This document shows, piece after piece, positions 42,738 through 52,959 of a stretch of 64,000 nt of DNA. Under the pieces are notes generated by a model that searched no databases, was not told the DNA's origin, and saw only the letters and a program-made list of their open reading frames with translations. Positions within the stretch are counted from its first letter, which is position 1; the number at the start of each line of letters is the position of its first letter. The stretch is taken from NCBI RefSeq assembly GCF_008802355.1, contig NZ_VZRA01000001.1, forward strand, positions 1,172,525-1,236,524, given 5' to 3'. This DNA is from Oryzomonas sagensis. Lineage in GTDB: Bacteria > Desulfobacterota > Desulfuromonadia > Geobacterales > Pseudopelobacteraceae. The translations under genes and the position numbers were made by a program.

Positions 42738-43745
42738 ATGCAGGAAAAAAACAAGGCGATTGAACTGGCCCTGAGCCAGATCGAGAAGCAGTTCGGCAAG
42801 GGCGCCATCATGCGTTTGGGCAATGACGAGGCGCTGCCGGGCGTGGAGGCGATCTCGACCGGCGCCATATCCCTGGACATGGCCCTGGGGGTCGGCGGGG
42901 TGCCCCGCGGCCGGGTGGTTGAGGTCTACGGCCCGGAATCGTCCGGCAAGACCACCCTGGCGCTGCATATCGTGGCCGAGGCGCAGAAGACCGGCGGCAT
43001 CGCGGCGTTCGTGGATGCGGAGCACGCCCTGGACATCGGCTATGCCCGCAAGCTGGGGGTCAAGACCGATGACCTGCTGGTATCCCAGCCGGACACCGGC
43101 GAGCAGGCGCTGGAGATCGCCGAGACCCTGGTGCGCAGCGGCGCCATCGATGTGCTGGTGATCGACTCGGTGGCGGCCCTGGTTCCCAAGGCCGAGATCG
43201 AGGGCGAGATGGGCGACTCCCATGTGGGGCTCCAGGCGCGCCTCATGTCCCAGGCCCTGCGCAAGCTGACCGGCATCATCAGCAAGTCCAACTGCTGCGT
43301 CATCTTCATCAACCAGATCCGCATGAAGATCGGCGTCATGTTCGGCAACCCCGAAACGACGACCGGCGGCAACGCCCTCAAATTCTACGCCTCGGTGCGC
43401 ATGGATATCCGCAAGATCGCCACCCTCAAGCAGGGGGACCAGGTGATCGGCTCCCGCACCCGCGTCAAGGTGGTCAAGAACAAGGTCGCCCCCCCCTTCA
43501 AGGAGGTCGAGTTCGACATCCTCTACGGCGAAGGAATCTCCCGCACCGGCGACGTGCTCGACCTGGCGGTGGACAAAGGGATCATCGAAAAGAGCGGCGC
43601 CTGGTTCTCCTACGGCAAGGAGCGGATCGCCCAAGGCCGGGAGAACTCCCGCACCTGGCTGACCGAACACCCTGAAACCCTGGCCGAAATCGAAGGGAAG
43701 CTCTTGGCGCTGGTCAAGGGACCGGCGCCTGTAGAGGCCGCCTGA
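42738..43745 (+). CDS. recA: DNA recombinase RecA
   Basis: 335 residues. Walker [10 protein letters not shown] near residue 66; Walker [11 protein letters not shown] near residue 142; the DNA-binding loop 2 region [30 protein letters not shown] is intact. RecA pairs and exchanges DNA strands and triggers LexA self-cleavage. AGGAGACA precedes the ATG. Downstream genes pilT and recX are on the same strand. No clear LexA box was recognised in the 85 bp between the repeat element and the start. Confidence 0.98.
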   Translation: MQEKNKAIELALSQIEKQFGKGAIMRLGNDEALPGVEAISTGAISLDMALGVGGVPRGRVVEVYGPESSGKTTLALHIVAEAQKTGGIAAFVDAEHALDIGYARKLGVKTDDLLVSQPDTGEQALEIAETLVRSGAIDVLVIDSVAALVPKAEIEGEMGDSHVGLQARLMSQALRKLTGIISKSNCCVIFINQIRMKIGVMFGNPETTTGGNALKFYASVRMDIRKIATLKQGDQVIGSRTRVKVVKNKVAPPFKEVEFDILYGEGISRTGDVLDLAVDKGIIEKSGAWFSYGKERIAQGRENSRTWLTEHPETLAEIEGKLLALVKGPAPVEAA

Positions 43746-43842
43746 TTCGGCCGGCATTCGAGTGCTGAGATAGTGGGCATTGCCCTCTGCTCATCATCTT
43801 GAATCCACGTCGGCACGGCAGACCTGAATTGGGGAGGCACGC

Positions 43843-44997
43843 ATGGATCTGGACGAAATTCTCACTATCGCCGTCAAGGCCAAGGGCTCGGATATTCATA
43901 TCAAGACCGGCCTTCCCCCCATCGTGCGCATCGACGGGCGGCTGCACCCCATTCCCAACACCCAGCGCCTCTCGCCGGATCTGGTGGTGGACATGTGCCA
44001 GTCCATGATGAACGACCGCCAGCGCCGCCTGTTCGAGGAAAACTCGGAGGTGGACCTGGCCTATGCCGTGCCGGGGCTGGGGCGATTCAGGGTCAGCGCC
44101 TACCGCCAGCGCGGCACGGTGGCCATGGTATTCCGTACCATCTCCTTCACCATACCGACGCTGGATGGCCTGAACCTGCCGCCGGTCCTGAAGAAGATCT
44201 GCCAGGAGGAGCGCGGCCTGATCCTGGTGACCGGCACCACCGGTTCCGGTAAGTCGAGCACCCTGGCGGCCATGATCGATTTCATCAACCAGAACCGCAC
44301 CGCCAACATCATCACCATCGAAGATCCGGTGGAGTTTCTCCACCGGGATAATAAGAGCATCATCAGCCAGCGGGAAGTCGGCACCGACACGCCGAGCTTC
44401 TCCGCGGCGCTTAAAGGCGCCCTGCGCCAGGACCCGGACGTCATCCTGGTGGGCGAGATGCGCGATTACGAGACCATCGAAACCGCCATGACCGCCGCCG
44501 AGACCGGGCACCTGGTCATGTCGACCCTGCACACCATGGATGCGGCCGAGACCATCAACCGTATCATCGGCGTTTTTCCCCCGTACCACCAGCGCCAGGT
44601 GCGTATCCAGTTGTCCGGCATCATCAAGGGGGTCGTCTCCCAACGGCTGGTGCCGCGGGCCGACGGCAAGGGGCGCGTCCCGGCAGTGGAGGTCATGCTC
44701 GGTACGGCCAGGGTCAAGGAGTACATCGACGACAAGGAAAAGACCAAACAGATTCACGATGCCATCTCCCAGGGGTTTGTAACCTACGGCATGCAGACCT
44801 TCGACCAGTCGTTGATGAAACTGTACACCTCCAAACTGATCAGTTACGACGAGGCCCTGCGCCAGAGCACGAACCCGGACGATTTCGCCCTCAAGATATC
44901 CGGCATCTCCTCGACCTCGGATGCATCCTGGGAAAGCTTCGAATCCCAGGAGGAAGAGGCCGGTGAGCCCCGGAAGCTCGACATTGAAAAATTCTGA
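43843..44997 (+). CDS. pilT: Type IV pilus retraction ATPase PilT
   Basis: 384 residues. GSP_II_E-type ATPase with Walker A GTTGSGKSSTLA near residue 130, Asp box IITIEDPVEFLH, Walker B DPDVILVGEMRDYETIETAMTAAETGHLVMSTLHT with the His box. The AIRNLIRE motif of canonical PilT is not present; here the region reads KEKTKQIHDAISQGFVTYGMQTFDQSL, closer to PilU or a paralogous PilT of which Geobacter carries several. GGGGAGG precedes the ATG. recX begins within its last 35 bases. Confidence 0.92.
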   Translation: MDLDEILTIAVKAKGSDIHIKTGLPPIVRIDGRLHPIPNTQRLSPDLVVDMCQSMMNDRQRRLFEENSEVDLAYAVPGLGRFRVSAYRQRGTVAMVFRTISFTIPTLDGLNLPPVLKKICQEERGLILVTGTTGSGKSSTLAAMIDFINQNRTANIITIEDPVEFLHRDNKSIISQREVGTDTPSFSAALKGALRQDPDVILVGEMRDYETIETAMTAAETGHLVMSTLHTMDAAETINRIIGVFPPYHQRQVRIQLSGIIKGVVSQRLVPRADGKGRVPAVEVMLGTARVKEYIDDKEKTKQIHDAISQGFVTYGMQTFDQSLMKLYTSKLISYDEALRQSTNPDDFALKISGISSTSDASWESFESQEEEAGEPRKLDIEKF

Positions 44998-45466
44998 ACC
45001 GTCGTCCCCGGAACGGGCCTTTCAGGCCGCGTTGAAGCTGCTTGCCCCACGGGATTACACTTCGGCGAAGCTGCGGGAGAAATTGGCCCGGCGGGGATTT
45101 GACGAAGCGGCGATCGAGGAGGCTGTGGCCCGCCTGGAGGGCCAGGGATGGCTCAGCGATCGCCGTTTTGCCGAGCGTTTCGCCGAGATGGCCGTGAACG
45201 GCGGCCGTTTTTTCGGCCCGCGCCTGCGCCTGGAGATGCGCCGCCACGGGGTCCCGGCCGAGCTGGTCGAGGAGACCCTGGGGCGTCTGCGCCACGAACG
45301 CGACGAACAGGACGACCTGCGGAGTGTGATGGAGCGCCGGTATCCCGGTTTCTCCTTTGCCGTGGCCGACGACCGTGAAAAACGCCGGGTAATCGCCTTC
45401 CTGCAGCGGCGCGGTTTCGGGCTCGGGGCGATCATGAAAATTTTGAAGGTTGAAGAAATTTACTAA
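44963..45466 (+). CDS. recX: RecX-family regulator of RecA
   Basis: 167 residues from a GTG at 44963 with AGGAGGA upstream; it overlaps the end of pilT. The tandem three-helix repeats of RecX are visible: AALKLLAPRDYTSAKLREKLARRGFDEAAIEEAVARLEGQGWLSDRRFAERF, and a later RVIAFLQRRGFGLGAIMKILK. RecX binds within the RecA filament and limits strand exchange. recA lies 1.2 kb upstream on the same strand, separated by pilT. Confidence 0.9.
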   Translation: MSPGSSTLKNSEPSSPERAFQAALKLLAPRDYTSAKLREKLARRGFDEAAIEEAVARLEGQGWLSDRRFAERFAEMAVNGGRFFGPRLRLEMRRHGVPAELVEETLGRLRHERDEQDDLRSVMERRYPGFSFAVADDREKRRVIAFLQRRGFGLGAIMKILKVEEIY

Positions 45467-45498
45467 AATTACCGTGAGTGCTGTATATGAGGAGACCG

Positions 45499-48144
45499 AT
45501 GACAGGGAATGAGATTCGCGCACGTTTTCTGAAATTTTTTGCCGACCGGGGGCATACGGTGGTGCCCAGTTCGGGCATCATCCCCAAGAACGACCCGACC
45601 CTGATGTTCACCAACGCCGGCATGAACCAGTTCAAGGACTGCTTCCTCGGGATGGAAAAACGGGAGTACCGCCGGGCGTGCAGCTCGCAGAAATGCGTGC
45701 GCGCCGGCGGCAAACACAACGACCTGGAAAATGTGGGGCGCACGGCCCGCCACCATACCTTCTTCGAGATGCTGGGCAATTTTTCCTTCGGCGATTACTT
45801 CAAGAAGGAGGCCATCGCCTATGCCTGGGAGTTTCTGACCAGGGATCTGGGGCTGGACAAGAGCCGCCTGTATGTGTCCGTGTACAAGGAGGATGACGAA
45901 GCGGCCGACATCTGGCACCTCCAGGAGGGGATTCCCCGGGAGCGGATCTTCCGTTTCGGCGAGAAGGACAACTTCTGGTCCATGGGGGACACCGGTCCCT
46001 GCGGCCCCTGCTCGGAGATCTTCTACGACCAGGGACCCGAGGCGGGGTGCGGCAGCCCGGACTGTACCGTCGGCTGCGACTGCGATCGCTACATGGAGAT
46101 CTGGAACAACGTCTTCATGCAGTTCGACCGGTCGAGCGACGGCGTCCTGACGCCGCTGCCCAGGCCCTCGGTGGATACGGGCATGGGGCTGGAGCGTATC
46201 TCTGCGGTTATGCAGGGGGTCATCTCCAACTACGACACCGACCTGATGCAGGGCATCATCAGGCACGTGGAGCGGCTGGCGGGGAAAAAGTACCGGGCCA
46301 ACGAGAAGGACGACGTCTCCATGCGGGTCATCGCCGATCACTCGCGGGCGACAACCTTCCTGATCTGCGACGGGGCCCTGCCGAGCAACGAGGGGCGCGG
46401 TTACGTGCTGCGCCGCATCATGCGCCGGGCCGCACGCCATGCCAAGATGTTGGGCTTTGCCGAGCCGATGCTCTACCATACGGTGGACGCGGTCCGCGAC
46501 ATGATGGGTGACGCCTACCCGGAACTGCTGGAGCGGGAGGCCTACATCAAAAAGGTCGTCCTGGCCGAGGAGCAGCGTTTCGCGGAAACCCTCGACCGCG
46601 GCCTGGCCATCCTGAACGACGAGGTCGCCTCCCTGCGCGCCGCCGGGAAGAACGTCATACCGGGCGATACACTCTTCAAATTGTACGATACCTACGGCTT
46701 CCCCACCGACCTCACCGCGGACATCGTGGAGAGCGAGGGCTTTACCATCGACGAGGCCGGCTTCGAGGCCTGCATGGAAAAACAGCGGGAACAGGCCCGG
46801 GAACACTGGAAAGGGTCGGGAGAAGAGGGGATCGCCCAGGTGTTCAAGGCGCTTCACAAGCGCGGGGTGCGCAGCACCTTCGTGGGATACGACGAGATGT
46901 CGGTCTACGGGCCGGTGGTGGCCATCGTCAGGGATGGGGTCGAGGTAGACTCCGCGGTCGCCGGCGACTCGGTCGGGGTGATCACGGAAGCGACCCCCTT
47001 CTACGGCGATTCCGGGGGGCAGAAGGGGGATGTGGGGATCATCTCCACCGGCAATGCCCATCTGGAGGTCTGCGCCACCAGCCGTCCCTACCCCGATCTG
47101 ATCGTGCACCACGGGGTGGTGAAGGAGGGGGCGCTCAAAAAGGGTGACGCCGCGGACCTGAAGGTGGCCCAGGCCAGCCGGAACGCCACGGCCCGCAACC
47201 ATACCGCCACCCATCTGCTCCAGTCGGCACTGCGCCGGGTCCTGGGCGATCATGTCAAACAGGCCGGGTCGCTGGTCTCCGCCGATCGCCTGCGCTTCGA
47301 CTTCACCCATTTCTCGGCCATGACCGCCGACGAGATCTGCCGGGTCGAGGATATGGTCAACGCCTACATCATGGGCAACGATCAGGTGGTCACGAACCAG
47401 ATGCAGATAGCGGAAGCCATCGAGGCCGGGGCCACGGCGCTCTTCGACGAGAAGTACGGCGACACGGTGCGCGTGGTCAAGGTCGGCGACGTCAGCATGG
47501 AACTGTGCGGCGGCACCCATGTGCGCGCTGCCGGGGATATCGGATTGTTCAAGGTCGTCGCCGAGACCGGCATCGCCGCCGGGGTGCGCCGCATCGAGGC
47601 CCTGACCGGCACCGGAGCCCTTGCCTTTGTCCGGCAGCTGGAGGATGAACAGCGGGCCATGGCCGCGCTGCTCAAGGCCGAGGGGGGCAATCCCCTGGAA
47701 CGGCTTGAACGGCTCCTCGCCCGGCAGAAGGAGTTCCAGCGGGAGATCGAGGCCCTGCAGGGCAAGCTCAACGCCGCCGCCTCGGGCGATCTGCTCGCGC
47801 AGGTCGTGGAGGTGCGGGGCATGAAGCTTTTGGCCGTCAAGGTGGCGGTGGAGGATGTCAAGGCGCTGCGCGATCTCTCCGATACGCTGAAAGAACGTAT
47901 CGGCGAGGGGGTCCTGGTTCTGGGCGCCGCCATCGGGGGTAAGGCCAACCTGCTGGTGACGGTCACCAAGGGCCTGGTTGCCACCGTCAAGGCCGGTGAT
48001 ATAATTAAGCGTCTGGCGCCTCTCATCGGAGGCAGCGGGGGGGGCAAACCCGAGTTGGCCCAGGCCGGCGGGTCCCAGCCCGAAAAGCTCGAAGAAGCCT
48101 TGTCCGCCGCCGCACAGATGCTGTCGGAGCTGGTGGGGCCATAA
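45499..48144 (+). CDS. alaS: Alanyl-tRNA synthetase
   Basis: 881 residues, the usual length, from the ATG at 45499 following GAGGAG. Class II core at the start ([40 protein letters not shown]), editing-domain zinc site HNHTATH near residue 568 and CGGTH near residue 668, and the C-Ala domain at the end. Next to the Ala-codon attenuator at 30.3 kb this is a second Ala-linked locus, though 15 kb away. recX is 32 bp upstream. Confidence 0.98.
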   Translation: MTGNEIRARFLKFFADRGHTVVPSSGIIPKNDPTLMFTNAGMNQFKDCFLGMEKREYRRACSSQKCVRAGGKHNDLENVGRTARHHTFFEMLGNFSFGDYFKKEAIAYAWEFLTRDLGLDKSRLYVSVYKEDDEAADIWHLQEGIPRERIFRFGEKDNFWSMGDTGPCGPCSEIFYDQGPEAGCGSPDCTVGCDCDRYMEIWNNVFMQFDRSSDGVLTPLPRPSVDTGMGLERISAVMQGVISNYDTDLMQGIIRHVERLAGKKYRANEKDDVSMRVIADHSRATTFLICDGALPSNEGRGYVLRRIMRRAARHAKMLGFAEPMLYHTVDAVRDMMGDAYPELLEREAYIKKVVLAEEQRFAETLDRGLAILNDEVASLRAAGKNVIPGDTLFKLYDTYGFPTDLTADIVESEGFTIDEAGFEACMEKQREQAREHWKGSGEEGIAQVFKALHKRGVRSTFVGYDEMSVYGPVVAIVRDGVEVDSAVAGDSVGVITEATPFYGDSGGQKGDVGIISTGNAHLEVCATSRPYPDLIVHHGVVKEGALKKGDAADLKVAQASRNATARNHTATHLLQSALRRVLGDHVKQAGSLVSADRLRFDFTHFSAMTADEICRVEDMVNAYIMGNDQVVTNQMQIAEAIEAGATALFDEKYGDTVRVVKVGDVSMELCGGTHVRAAGDIGLFKVVAETGIAAGVRRIEALTGTGALAFVRQLEDEQRAMAALLKAEGGNPLERLERLLARQKEFQREIEALQGKLNAAASGDLLAQVVEVRGMKLLAVKVAVEDVKALRDLSDTLKERIGEGVLVLGAAIGGKANLLVTVTKGLVATVKAGDIIKRLAPLIGGSGGGKPELAQAGGSQPEKLEEALSAAAQMLSELVGP

Positions 48145-48170
48145 TCTGAACAGGATGGACAGATCGCTAA

Positions 48171-49283
48171 ATGACGTTGCAGACACTGCATAACGGGGAC
48201 TCCCCGTCGCCGGACAGGCCGGAAACGGTCCTGATCGTGGATGATGAACGGGTTATCCGCGAGTTGTGCGAAAAGGTCCTCAAGGAGTATCATGTCCTTC
48301 AGGCCGGCAGTTGCGCAGAGGCGCTGCACATCTACCAGAAGGAACATTGCGATCTGATCCTGACCGACGTGATGATGCCGGGCGGGTCGGGTATCGACCT
48401 GCTCAGCCAGGTGAAGACGCTGGACCCCAACGCGGTCGTGGTCATCATGACCGGCTTTTCCCAGAAGGAGATCATCCTCAATGCCCTCAGGGAGGGAGCG
48501 GACGATTTCATCAACAAGCCCCTCAACCTGTTGCAGCTTCGGACCGCCGTGGAAAAGTCTCTGGCCAGAAAACGGCTCAGGGAGGAGTTGGCCAGCCTCA
48601 AACGGCTCGACCGCTTCAAAAGCAACTTTCTCTCGCTGATTTCCCACAAACTGCGCACCCCGATTACCGCGATCTCGCTCTTTCTGCAGAATGTGGAAAA
48701 GGGTATCTACGATCAGAACGACCAGATCTTTCATCAGAATATCCGGCTGGTCAATAACGAAGTCGAGTATCTGGGGCGCCTGGTGTCGGACCTGCTCTCC
48801 TTCAGCAAGGTCATGGAGGGGCGTGAGGGGTTGAACCTGGAACCGTGCGACCTGAACAGCATTCTGGTGGAGGTCATAGGGGGAACGCAACGCAAAGAGG
48901 GGATCGAAACCGAGTTCAAGCCATCGCCGCTGCCCTTACTGCGGCTTGACCGGGGGAAGATCACCTTCGTCTTTCAGCAGGTCATCGAAAACGCCTACAA
49001 GTTTTCCGGCGAAACCGGGCATGTGTCCGTCACGCTGCGCATCGCCGGAGACGCCGTCCATGTGGTTGTCGCCGATACCGGCATCGGCATCCCCCGGGAG
49101 GAGTTGTCCAAGGTGTTCGAGAAGTTCTATCAAGCCGCCCCCGATAATGCCGGTCAGGTGCGGGGCTTCGGCCTGGGGCTGTTCTACGCCCGCGAGTTTG
49201 TGCACCAGCATGGCGGCTCCATTGCGATCGACAGCGAACCCCAGCGGGGAAGTACGGTCACGGTGACGTTGCCGCTGCAATAA
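48171..49283 (+). CDS. Response regulator-histidine kinase hybrid (REC-HisKA-HATPase)
   Basis: 370 residues. Receiver domain first (VLIVDDERVIRELCEKVL; phospho-Asp in LILTDVMMPGGSG near residue 63; FINKPLN with the switch Lys), then a dimerisation domain with H-box LISHKLRTP near residue 162 (SHKLRTP rather than SHELRTP), and an HATPase domain (FQQVIENAYKFS, DTGIGIPREELSKVFEKFYQ, GFGLGLFYAREFV). No transmembrane segment, so it is cytoplasmic. Its input is not visible. It begins 27 bp after alaS. Confidence 0.88.
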   Translation: MTLQTLHNGDSPSPDRPETVLIVDDERVIRELCEKVLKEYHVLQAGSCAEALHIYQKEHCDLILTDVMMPGGSGIDLLSQVKTLDPNAVVVIMTGFSQKEIILNALREGADDFINKPLNLLQLRTAVEKSLARKRLREELASLKRLDRFKSNFLSLISHKLRTPITAISLFLQNVEKGIYDQNDQIFHQNIRLVNNEVEYLGRLVSDLLSFSKVMEGREGLNLEPCDLNSILVEVIGGTQRKEGIETEFKPSPLPLLRLDRGKITFVFQQVIENAYKFSGETGHVSVTLRIAGDAVHVVVADTGIGIPREELSKVFEKFYQAAPDNAGQVRGFGLGLFYAREFVHQHGGSIAIDSEPQRGSTVTVTLPLQ

Positions 49284-49366
49284 CCTTTTGAGATTTTGCC
49301 CGCTTTACGGTAAACTGCCACCTTTCCGGTCGGCAGTTTTATTTTTGGGGGATCAAGGTACGCGCT

Positions 49367-50251
49367 ATGCTGATGGAACACCTGATAGGGAAGGCCAATA
49401 CGCTGATGGAGGCGCTGCCGTACATCAGGCGTTTTTCGGGAAAGACCTTTGTCATCAAGTACGGCGGTCATGCCATGGCGGACGAAAGGCTGAAGGCCTC
49501 GTTCGCCCTGGATGTGATCATGCTCAAGTCCCTGGGGATCAACGCGGTCATCGTGCACGGCGGCGGCCCTCAGATCAACCAGACCCTCAAGCGCTACGGG
49601 ATCGTCTCCGAATTTGTCCGCGGCATGCGGGTCACCGACGCGGAAACCATGTCGGTGGTGGAGATGGTACTGGTGGGCCAGGTGAACAAGGAGGTCGTCG
49701 GCTACCTGAACCAGCACGGCGGCCGGGCCGTCGGCCTCTCCGGCAAGGACGGCACCCTGCTGTTGTCCAAGAAGATGCTCCAGGAGGTCAAGGCGGAGGA
49801 CGGCTCCCGCGAGTTGGTGGACATCGGCTATGTGGGGGATGTGGTCAAGGTCAACACCGACCTGATCAGGACCCTGGAGAGCGGGAAATACCTGCCGGTG
49901 ATCGCCCCGGTGGGGGTCGGACCGGAGGGGGAGAGCTACAACATCAACGCCGACCTGGTGGCCGGCCGGGTGGCGGCCGCCCTGAACGCCGAGAAACTGA
50001 TCCTGTTGACCGATATCGAAGGGGTCAAGGACAAGAACGGCACGCTGCTGGGCAGCATCGCCGTGGCCGGCATGCACCGCCTGATCGAGGAAGAGGCCAT
50101 TACCGGCGGCATGATCCCCAAGGTGGTCTGCTGCGCCGACGCCCTGAACGAAGGGGTCAAAAAGGCCCATATCATCGATGGCCGGGTGGAGCACGCCGTG
50201 TTGCTGGAGATCTTCACCGACGGCGGCATCGGCACGGAGATCGTGAAATGA
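49367..50251 (+). CDS. argB: Acetylglutamate kinase
   Basis: 294 residues. Phosphorylates N-acetylglutamate, the second step of arginine synthesis. The Gly-rich motif KYGGHAM near residue 31, HGGGPQINQ near residue 64 and the [10 protein letters not shown] loop near residue 218 are typical. Length is that of the Arg-inhibited hexameric type. It begins an arginine gene run: argB, argD, argF, argG, argH, all on the plus strand but separated by 150-220 bp gaps that hold repeats, so coordinate control is likely but one operon is uncertain. Confidence 0.96.
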   Translation: MLMEHLIGKANTLMEALPYIRRFSGKTFVIKYGGHAMADERLKASFALDVIMLKSLGINAVIVHGGGPQINQTLKRYGIVSEFVRGMRVTDAETMSVVEMVLVGQVNKEVVGYLNQHGGRAVGLSGKDGTLLLSKKMLQEVKAEDGSRELVDIGYVGDVVKVNTDLIRTLESGKYLPVIAPVGVGPEGESYNINADLVAGRVAAALNAEKLILLTDIEGVKDKNGTLLGSIAVAGMHRLIEEEAITGGMIPKVVCCADALNEGVKKAHIIDGRVEHAVLLEIFTDGGIGTEIVK

Positions 50252-50253
50252 AA

Positions 50254-50430
50254 CCTGAATCCGTGACGCCTCCATGCCTCCGCTGGTCCGGAAGGCCTCT
50301 GCCTTTGCCTTTGAAGAGTTTGCGACGATCAGGCGGGGTGCCAGCCACGTGAGTGATCTGTTGCGGCAAGGCGGCGTGCGGGCTCCGGCTCTTCCGGACA
50401 CTATGGCATTCCGCCGTCACGAATTCAGGT
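50254..50430. repeat. 177-bp element with 15-bp terminal inverted repeats (argB-argD gap)
   Basis: CCTGAATCCGTGACG (50254-50268) and CGTCACGAATTCAGG (50416-50430) are inverted copies with one mismatch. Matching extends inward in patches (TCCGGAAG/CTTCCGGA, ATGCC/GGCAT). There is no ORF inside. It looks like a miniature inverted-repeat element. Confidence 0.7.
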
Positions 50431-50469
50431 ACAGGGCCAAATAAACGCTTTTCATAGATTGGAAACGCA

Positions 50470-51666
50470 ATGAACACACAACAATGGATAGAAAAGTCGG
50501 ACAAATACATCATGAGGACCTACGGACGCTACCCCATCGTGCCGGTCAAGGGGCAGGGGTGCCGGCTGTGGGATGCCGACGGCAAGGAGTATCTGGACTT
50601 CCTGGGCGGGGTCGCGGTCAACAACCTGGGGCACTGCCATCCCGCGGTCGTCGCCGCCCTGCAAAAACAGGCCGCCGAACTGATCCACTGCTCCAACTAT
50701 TACCAGATCCCGCAGCAGATCGAACTGGCCGAGTTGTTGTGCAGCCATTCCTTTGCCGACAAGGCCTTTTTCTGCAACTCCGGGGCTGAGGCCAACGAGG
50801 CGGCCATCAAGCTGGCCCGCAAGTACAGCCGGGACAAGTTCGGCCCCGAACGCTACGAGATCATTACCGCCGCCGAGTCGTTCCACGGCCGCACCATGGC
50901 GACCGTTTCCGCCACCGGCCAGGAGAAGGTGCAGCGTTTCTTCGATCCGCTGCTGCACGGCTTCAAGCACGTCCCCTTCAACGATGTCGCCGCCCTGGAG
51001 GCGGCCGTCACGCCCAACACCTGCGCCGTCATGCTGGAGCCGATCCAGGGGGAGGGGGGCGTCAATGTGCCCTCGCCCGGCTATTTCCGTGAGGTGCGCC
51101 GCATCTGCGACCAGCACGGCCTGATCCTGATCTTCGACGAGGTGCAGGTGGGCATGGGACGTACCGGCAAGCTCTTCGCCTACGAGCACTTCGACGTGCT
51201 CCCCGATATCATGACCCTGGCCAAGGCCCTGGCCGGCGGTGCGCCCATCGGCACCATGCTGGCCCGGGACGAGTTTGCCGCCGCCTTTGTGCCCGGCACC
51301 CACGGCTCCACCTTCGGCGGCAACCCGCTGGTCTGCGCGGCGGCCATCGCCACGGTACGCACCATCCTGGAAGAGGGGATTCTCAACCGCACCGAGGAGA
51401 TCGGCGAGTACCTGCTGGGCGAGTTGACCGCCCTGGGAAAGAAGTACCCCTTTGTCAAGGAGGTACGCGGCATCGGCCTGATGATCGGCATGGGGCTGAC
51501 GATCCCCGGCGCCGAGATCGTCAAGAAGGGGCACAGCCGTGGCCTGCTGCTCAACGTGACCCATGACACGGTGCTGCGTTTCGTGCCGCCCTTGGTGGTG
51601 ACCAAACAGGAAATAACGCAAATGATAGCGATCCTCGACGGCATTTTTGCCGAGGTCGGGGCTTAG
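50470..51666 (+). CDS. argD: Acetylornithine aminotransferase
   Basis: 398 residues, class III PLP aminotransferase converting N-acetylglutamate semialdehyde to N-acetylornithine. The PLP-binding Lys is in MTLAKALAGGAPIGT near residue 253, with the catalytic Asp in LIFDEVQVGMGRTG. NSGAEANEAAIKLARKYS and FHGRTMATVSATGQ are family motifs. GGAAACG precedes the ATG. Confidence 0.96.
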   Translation: MNTQQWIEKSDKYIMRTYGRYPIVPVKGQGCRLWDADGKEYLDFLGGVAVNNLGHCHPAVVAALQKQAAELIHCSNYYQIPQQIELAELLCSHSFADKAFFCNSGAEANEAAIKLARKYSRDKFGPERYEIITAAESFHGRTMATVSATGQEKVQRFFDPLLHGFKHVPFNDVAALEAAVTPNTCAVMLEPIQGEGGVNVPSPGYFREVRRICDQHGLILIFDEVQVGMGRTGKLFAYEHFDVLPDIMTLAKALAGGAPIGTMLARDEFAAAFVPGTHGSTFGGNPLVCAAAIATVRTILEEGILNRTEEIGEYLLGELTALGKKYPFVKEVRGIGLMIGMGLTIPGAEIVKKGHSRGLLLNVTHDTVLRFVPPLVVTKQEITQMIAILDGIFAEVGA

Positions 51667-51679
51667 GGACTCGGAACGT

Positions 51680-51845
51680 GCCAATATACCGTTTTTGCAT
51701 CTCGTCTTTAGGCCATCTTTGCCGCTCCCTCAATCGTAAAATCCTCAGCGTAGCTCTGGCTACGCCTACGGTTTTACTCAATCGGGAACGACAAATCTGA
51801 CCTAAATCTGAGCGCAAAAAAAACGGCACATCGACAAATTCCAAG
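51680..51845. repeat. Dispersed palindromic element, copy B (argD-argF gap)
   Basis: About 165 bp. Core GCGTAGC-TCTG-GCTACGC (7-bp stem), flanked by TAAAATC/GGTTTTA complementary arms, and outer ends CCGTTTTTGC against GCAAAAAAAACGG. The core is shared with copies A and D. Confidence 0.65.
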
Positions 51846-51865
51846 TCCCATAAACGGAGGAAATA

Positions 51866-52777
51866 ATGGCGCGGCACTTTCTGGCGTTGCACGATTACAA
51901 CAAGGCGGAACTCGACGGCATGCTGACCCTGGCGCGGGAGCTGAAGGAGAAGCAGCAACAGGGCGTCCCCCACCGGCTTCTGGACGGCAAGGCCCTGGCC
52001 ATGATCTTCGAGAAGTCTTCCACCCGGACCCGCATCTCCTTCGAGGTGGGGATGTTCCAACTGGGGGGCCACGGCCTCTTCATCTCCAACCGTGACTCCC
52101 AGATCGGGCGCGGCGAGCCGATCAGGGACACGGCTCGGGTCATGTCCCGCTACTGCGACGGCGTGATGATCCGTACCTTCGGCCAGGAGATCGTGGACGA
52201 ATTCGCCCGCTACGCCTCCGTGCCGGTCATCAACGGCCTGACCGACCTGTTCCATCCCTGCCAGATCATGGCCGACCTGCTGACGGTCGTGGAACACAAG
52301 GGCGCCTACGAGGGGCTGAAGTTCGCCTGGGTGGGGGACGGCAACAACATGGCCAACACCTGGATCGAGGCGGCGGCCATCTTCGGCTTCGACCTGGCCC
52401 TGGCCTGCCCGGCCGGCTACCGGCCGGACCAGGCGGTGCTGGCCTGGGCCGATGCCAAGGCCCCGGGCAGGATCATTGTGACGGACGACCCGAAGGCGGC
52501 GGTGAGAGATGCCGACGTGCTCAACACCGATGTGTGGGCCAGCATGGGGCAGGAGTCTGAGCAGAAGGAGCGGGAACGGGCCTTTGCCGGCTACTGCCTG
52601 GATGACGCCCTGCTGGCCCTGGCCAAGCCGGACGCAGTCGTCCTGCACTGCCTCCCCGCCCACCGCGGCGAGGAGATCTCTGATTCGGTCATCGAGGGGA
52701 AGAACTCGGTGGTGTGGGACGAGGCCGAGAACCGGTTGCATGTGCAGAAGGCGATCATGGCCACGCTCATGAAGTAG
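51866..52777 (+). CDS. argF: Ornithine carbamoyltransferase
   Basis: 303 residues. Carbamoyl-phosphate motif SSTRTRISFE near residue 51; DLFHPCQIMADLLT near residue 125; ornithine/zinc-side motif VVLHCLPAHRGEEIS near residue 260. Makes citrulline from ornithine. AGGAGGAAATA precedes the ATG. Confidence 0.96.
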   Translation: MARHFLALHDYNKAELDGMLTLARELKEKQQQGVPHRLLDGKALAMIFEKSSTRTRISFEVGMFQLGGHGLFISNRDSQIGRGEPIRDTARVMSRYCDGVMIRTFGQEIVDEFARYASVPVINGLTDLFHPCQIMADLLTVVEHKGAYEGLKFAWVGDGNNMANTWIEAAAIFGFDLALACPAGYRPDQAVLAWADAKAPGRIIVTDDPKAAVRDADVLNTDVWASMGQESEQKERERAFAGYCLDDALLALAKPDAVVLHCLPAHRGEEISDSVIEGKNSVVWDEAENRLHVQKAIMATLMK

Positions 52778-52905
52778 AAACGCCGCTTTTCCGCCATGCC
52801 GGCGTTGCCCTGCGGGAACTCCTTGTGCGACGTGGCGCTGCCACGTTTCCGCGGGTTCCCTTGGGCGCCTTGGCCTGACGAAAAATCGACGCTTCTTGGG
52901 GAAAT
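52776..52905. repeat. Dispersed palindromic element, copy C (argF-argG gap)
   Basis: About 130 bp. Core ACGTGGC-GCT-GCCACGT, flanked by GCGGGAAC / GGGTTCCC arms. The core sequence differs from the GCGTAGC copies by compensatory changes that keep the stem, so the fold rather than the sequence is conserved. Confidence 0.6.
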
Positions 52906-52959
52906 ACAACTACACCCCTTTGGGAAATTCATACAAACCTGTCAAAGGAGAACCACAAC

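Noticed and set aside
45469-48186. 905-codon minus-strand frame opposite alaS
   Set aside because: alaS on the plus strand has all synthetase motifs; the antisense frame is low-complexity.
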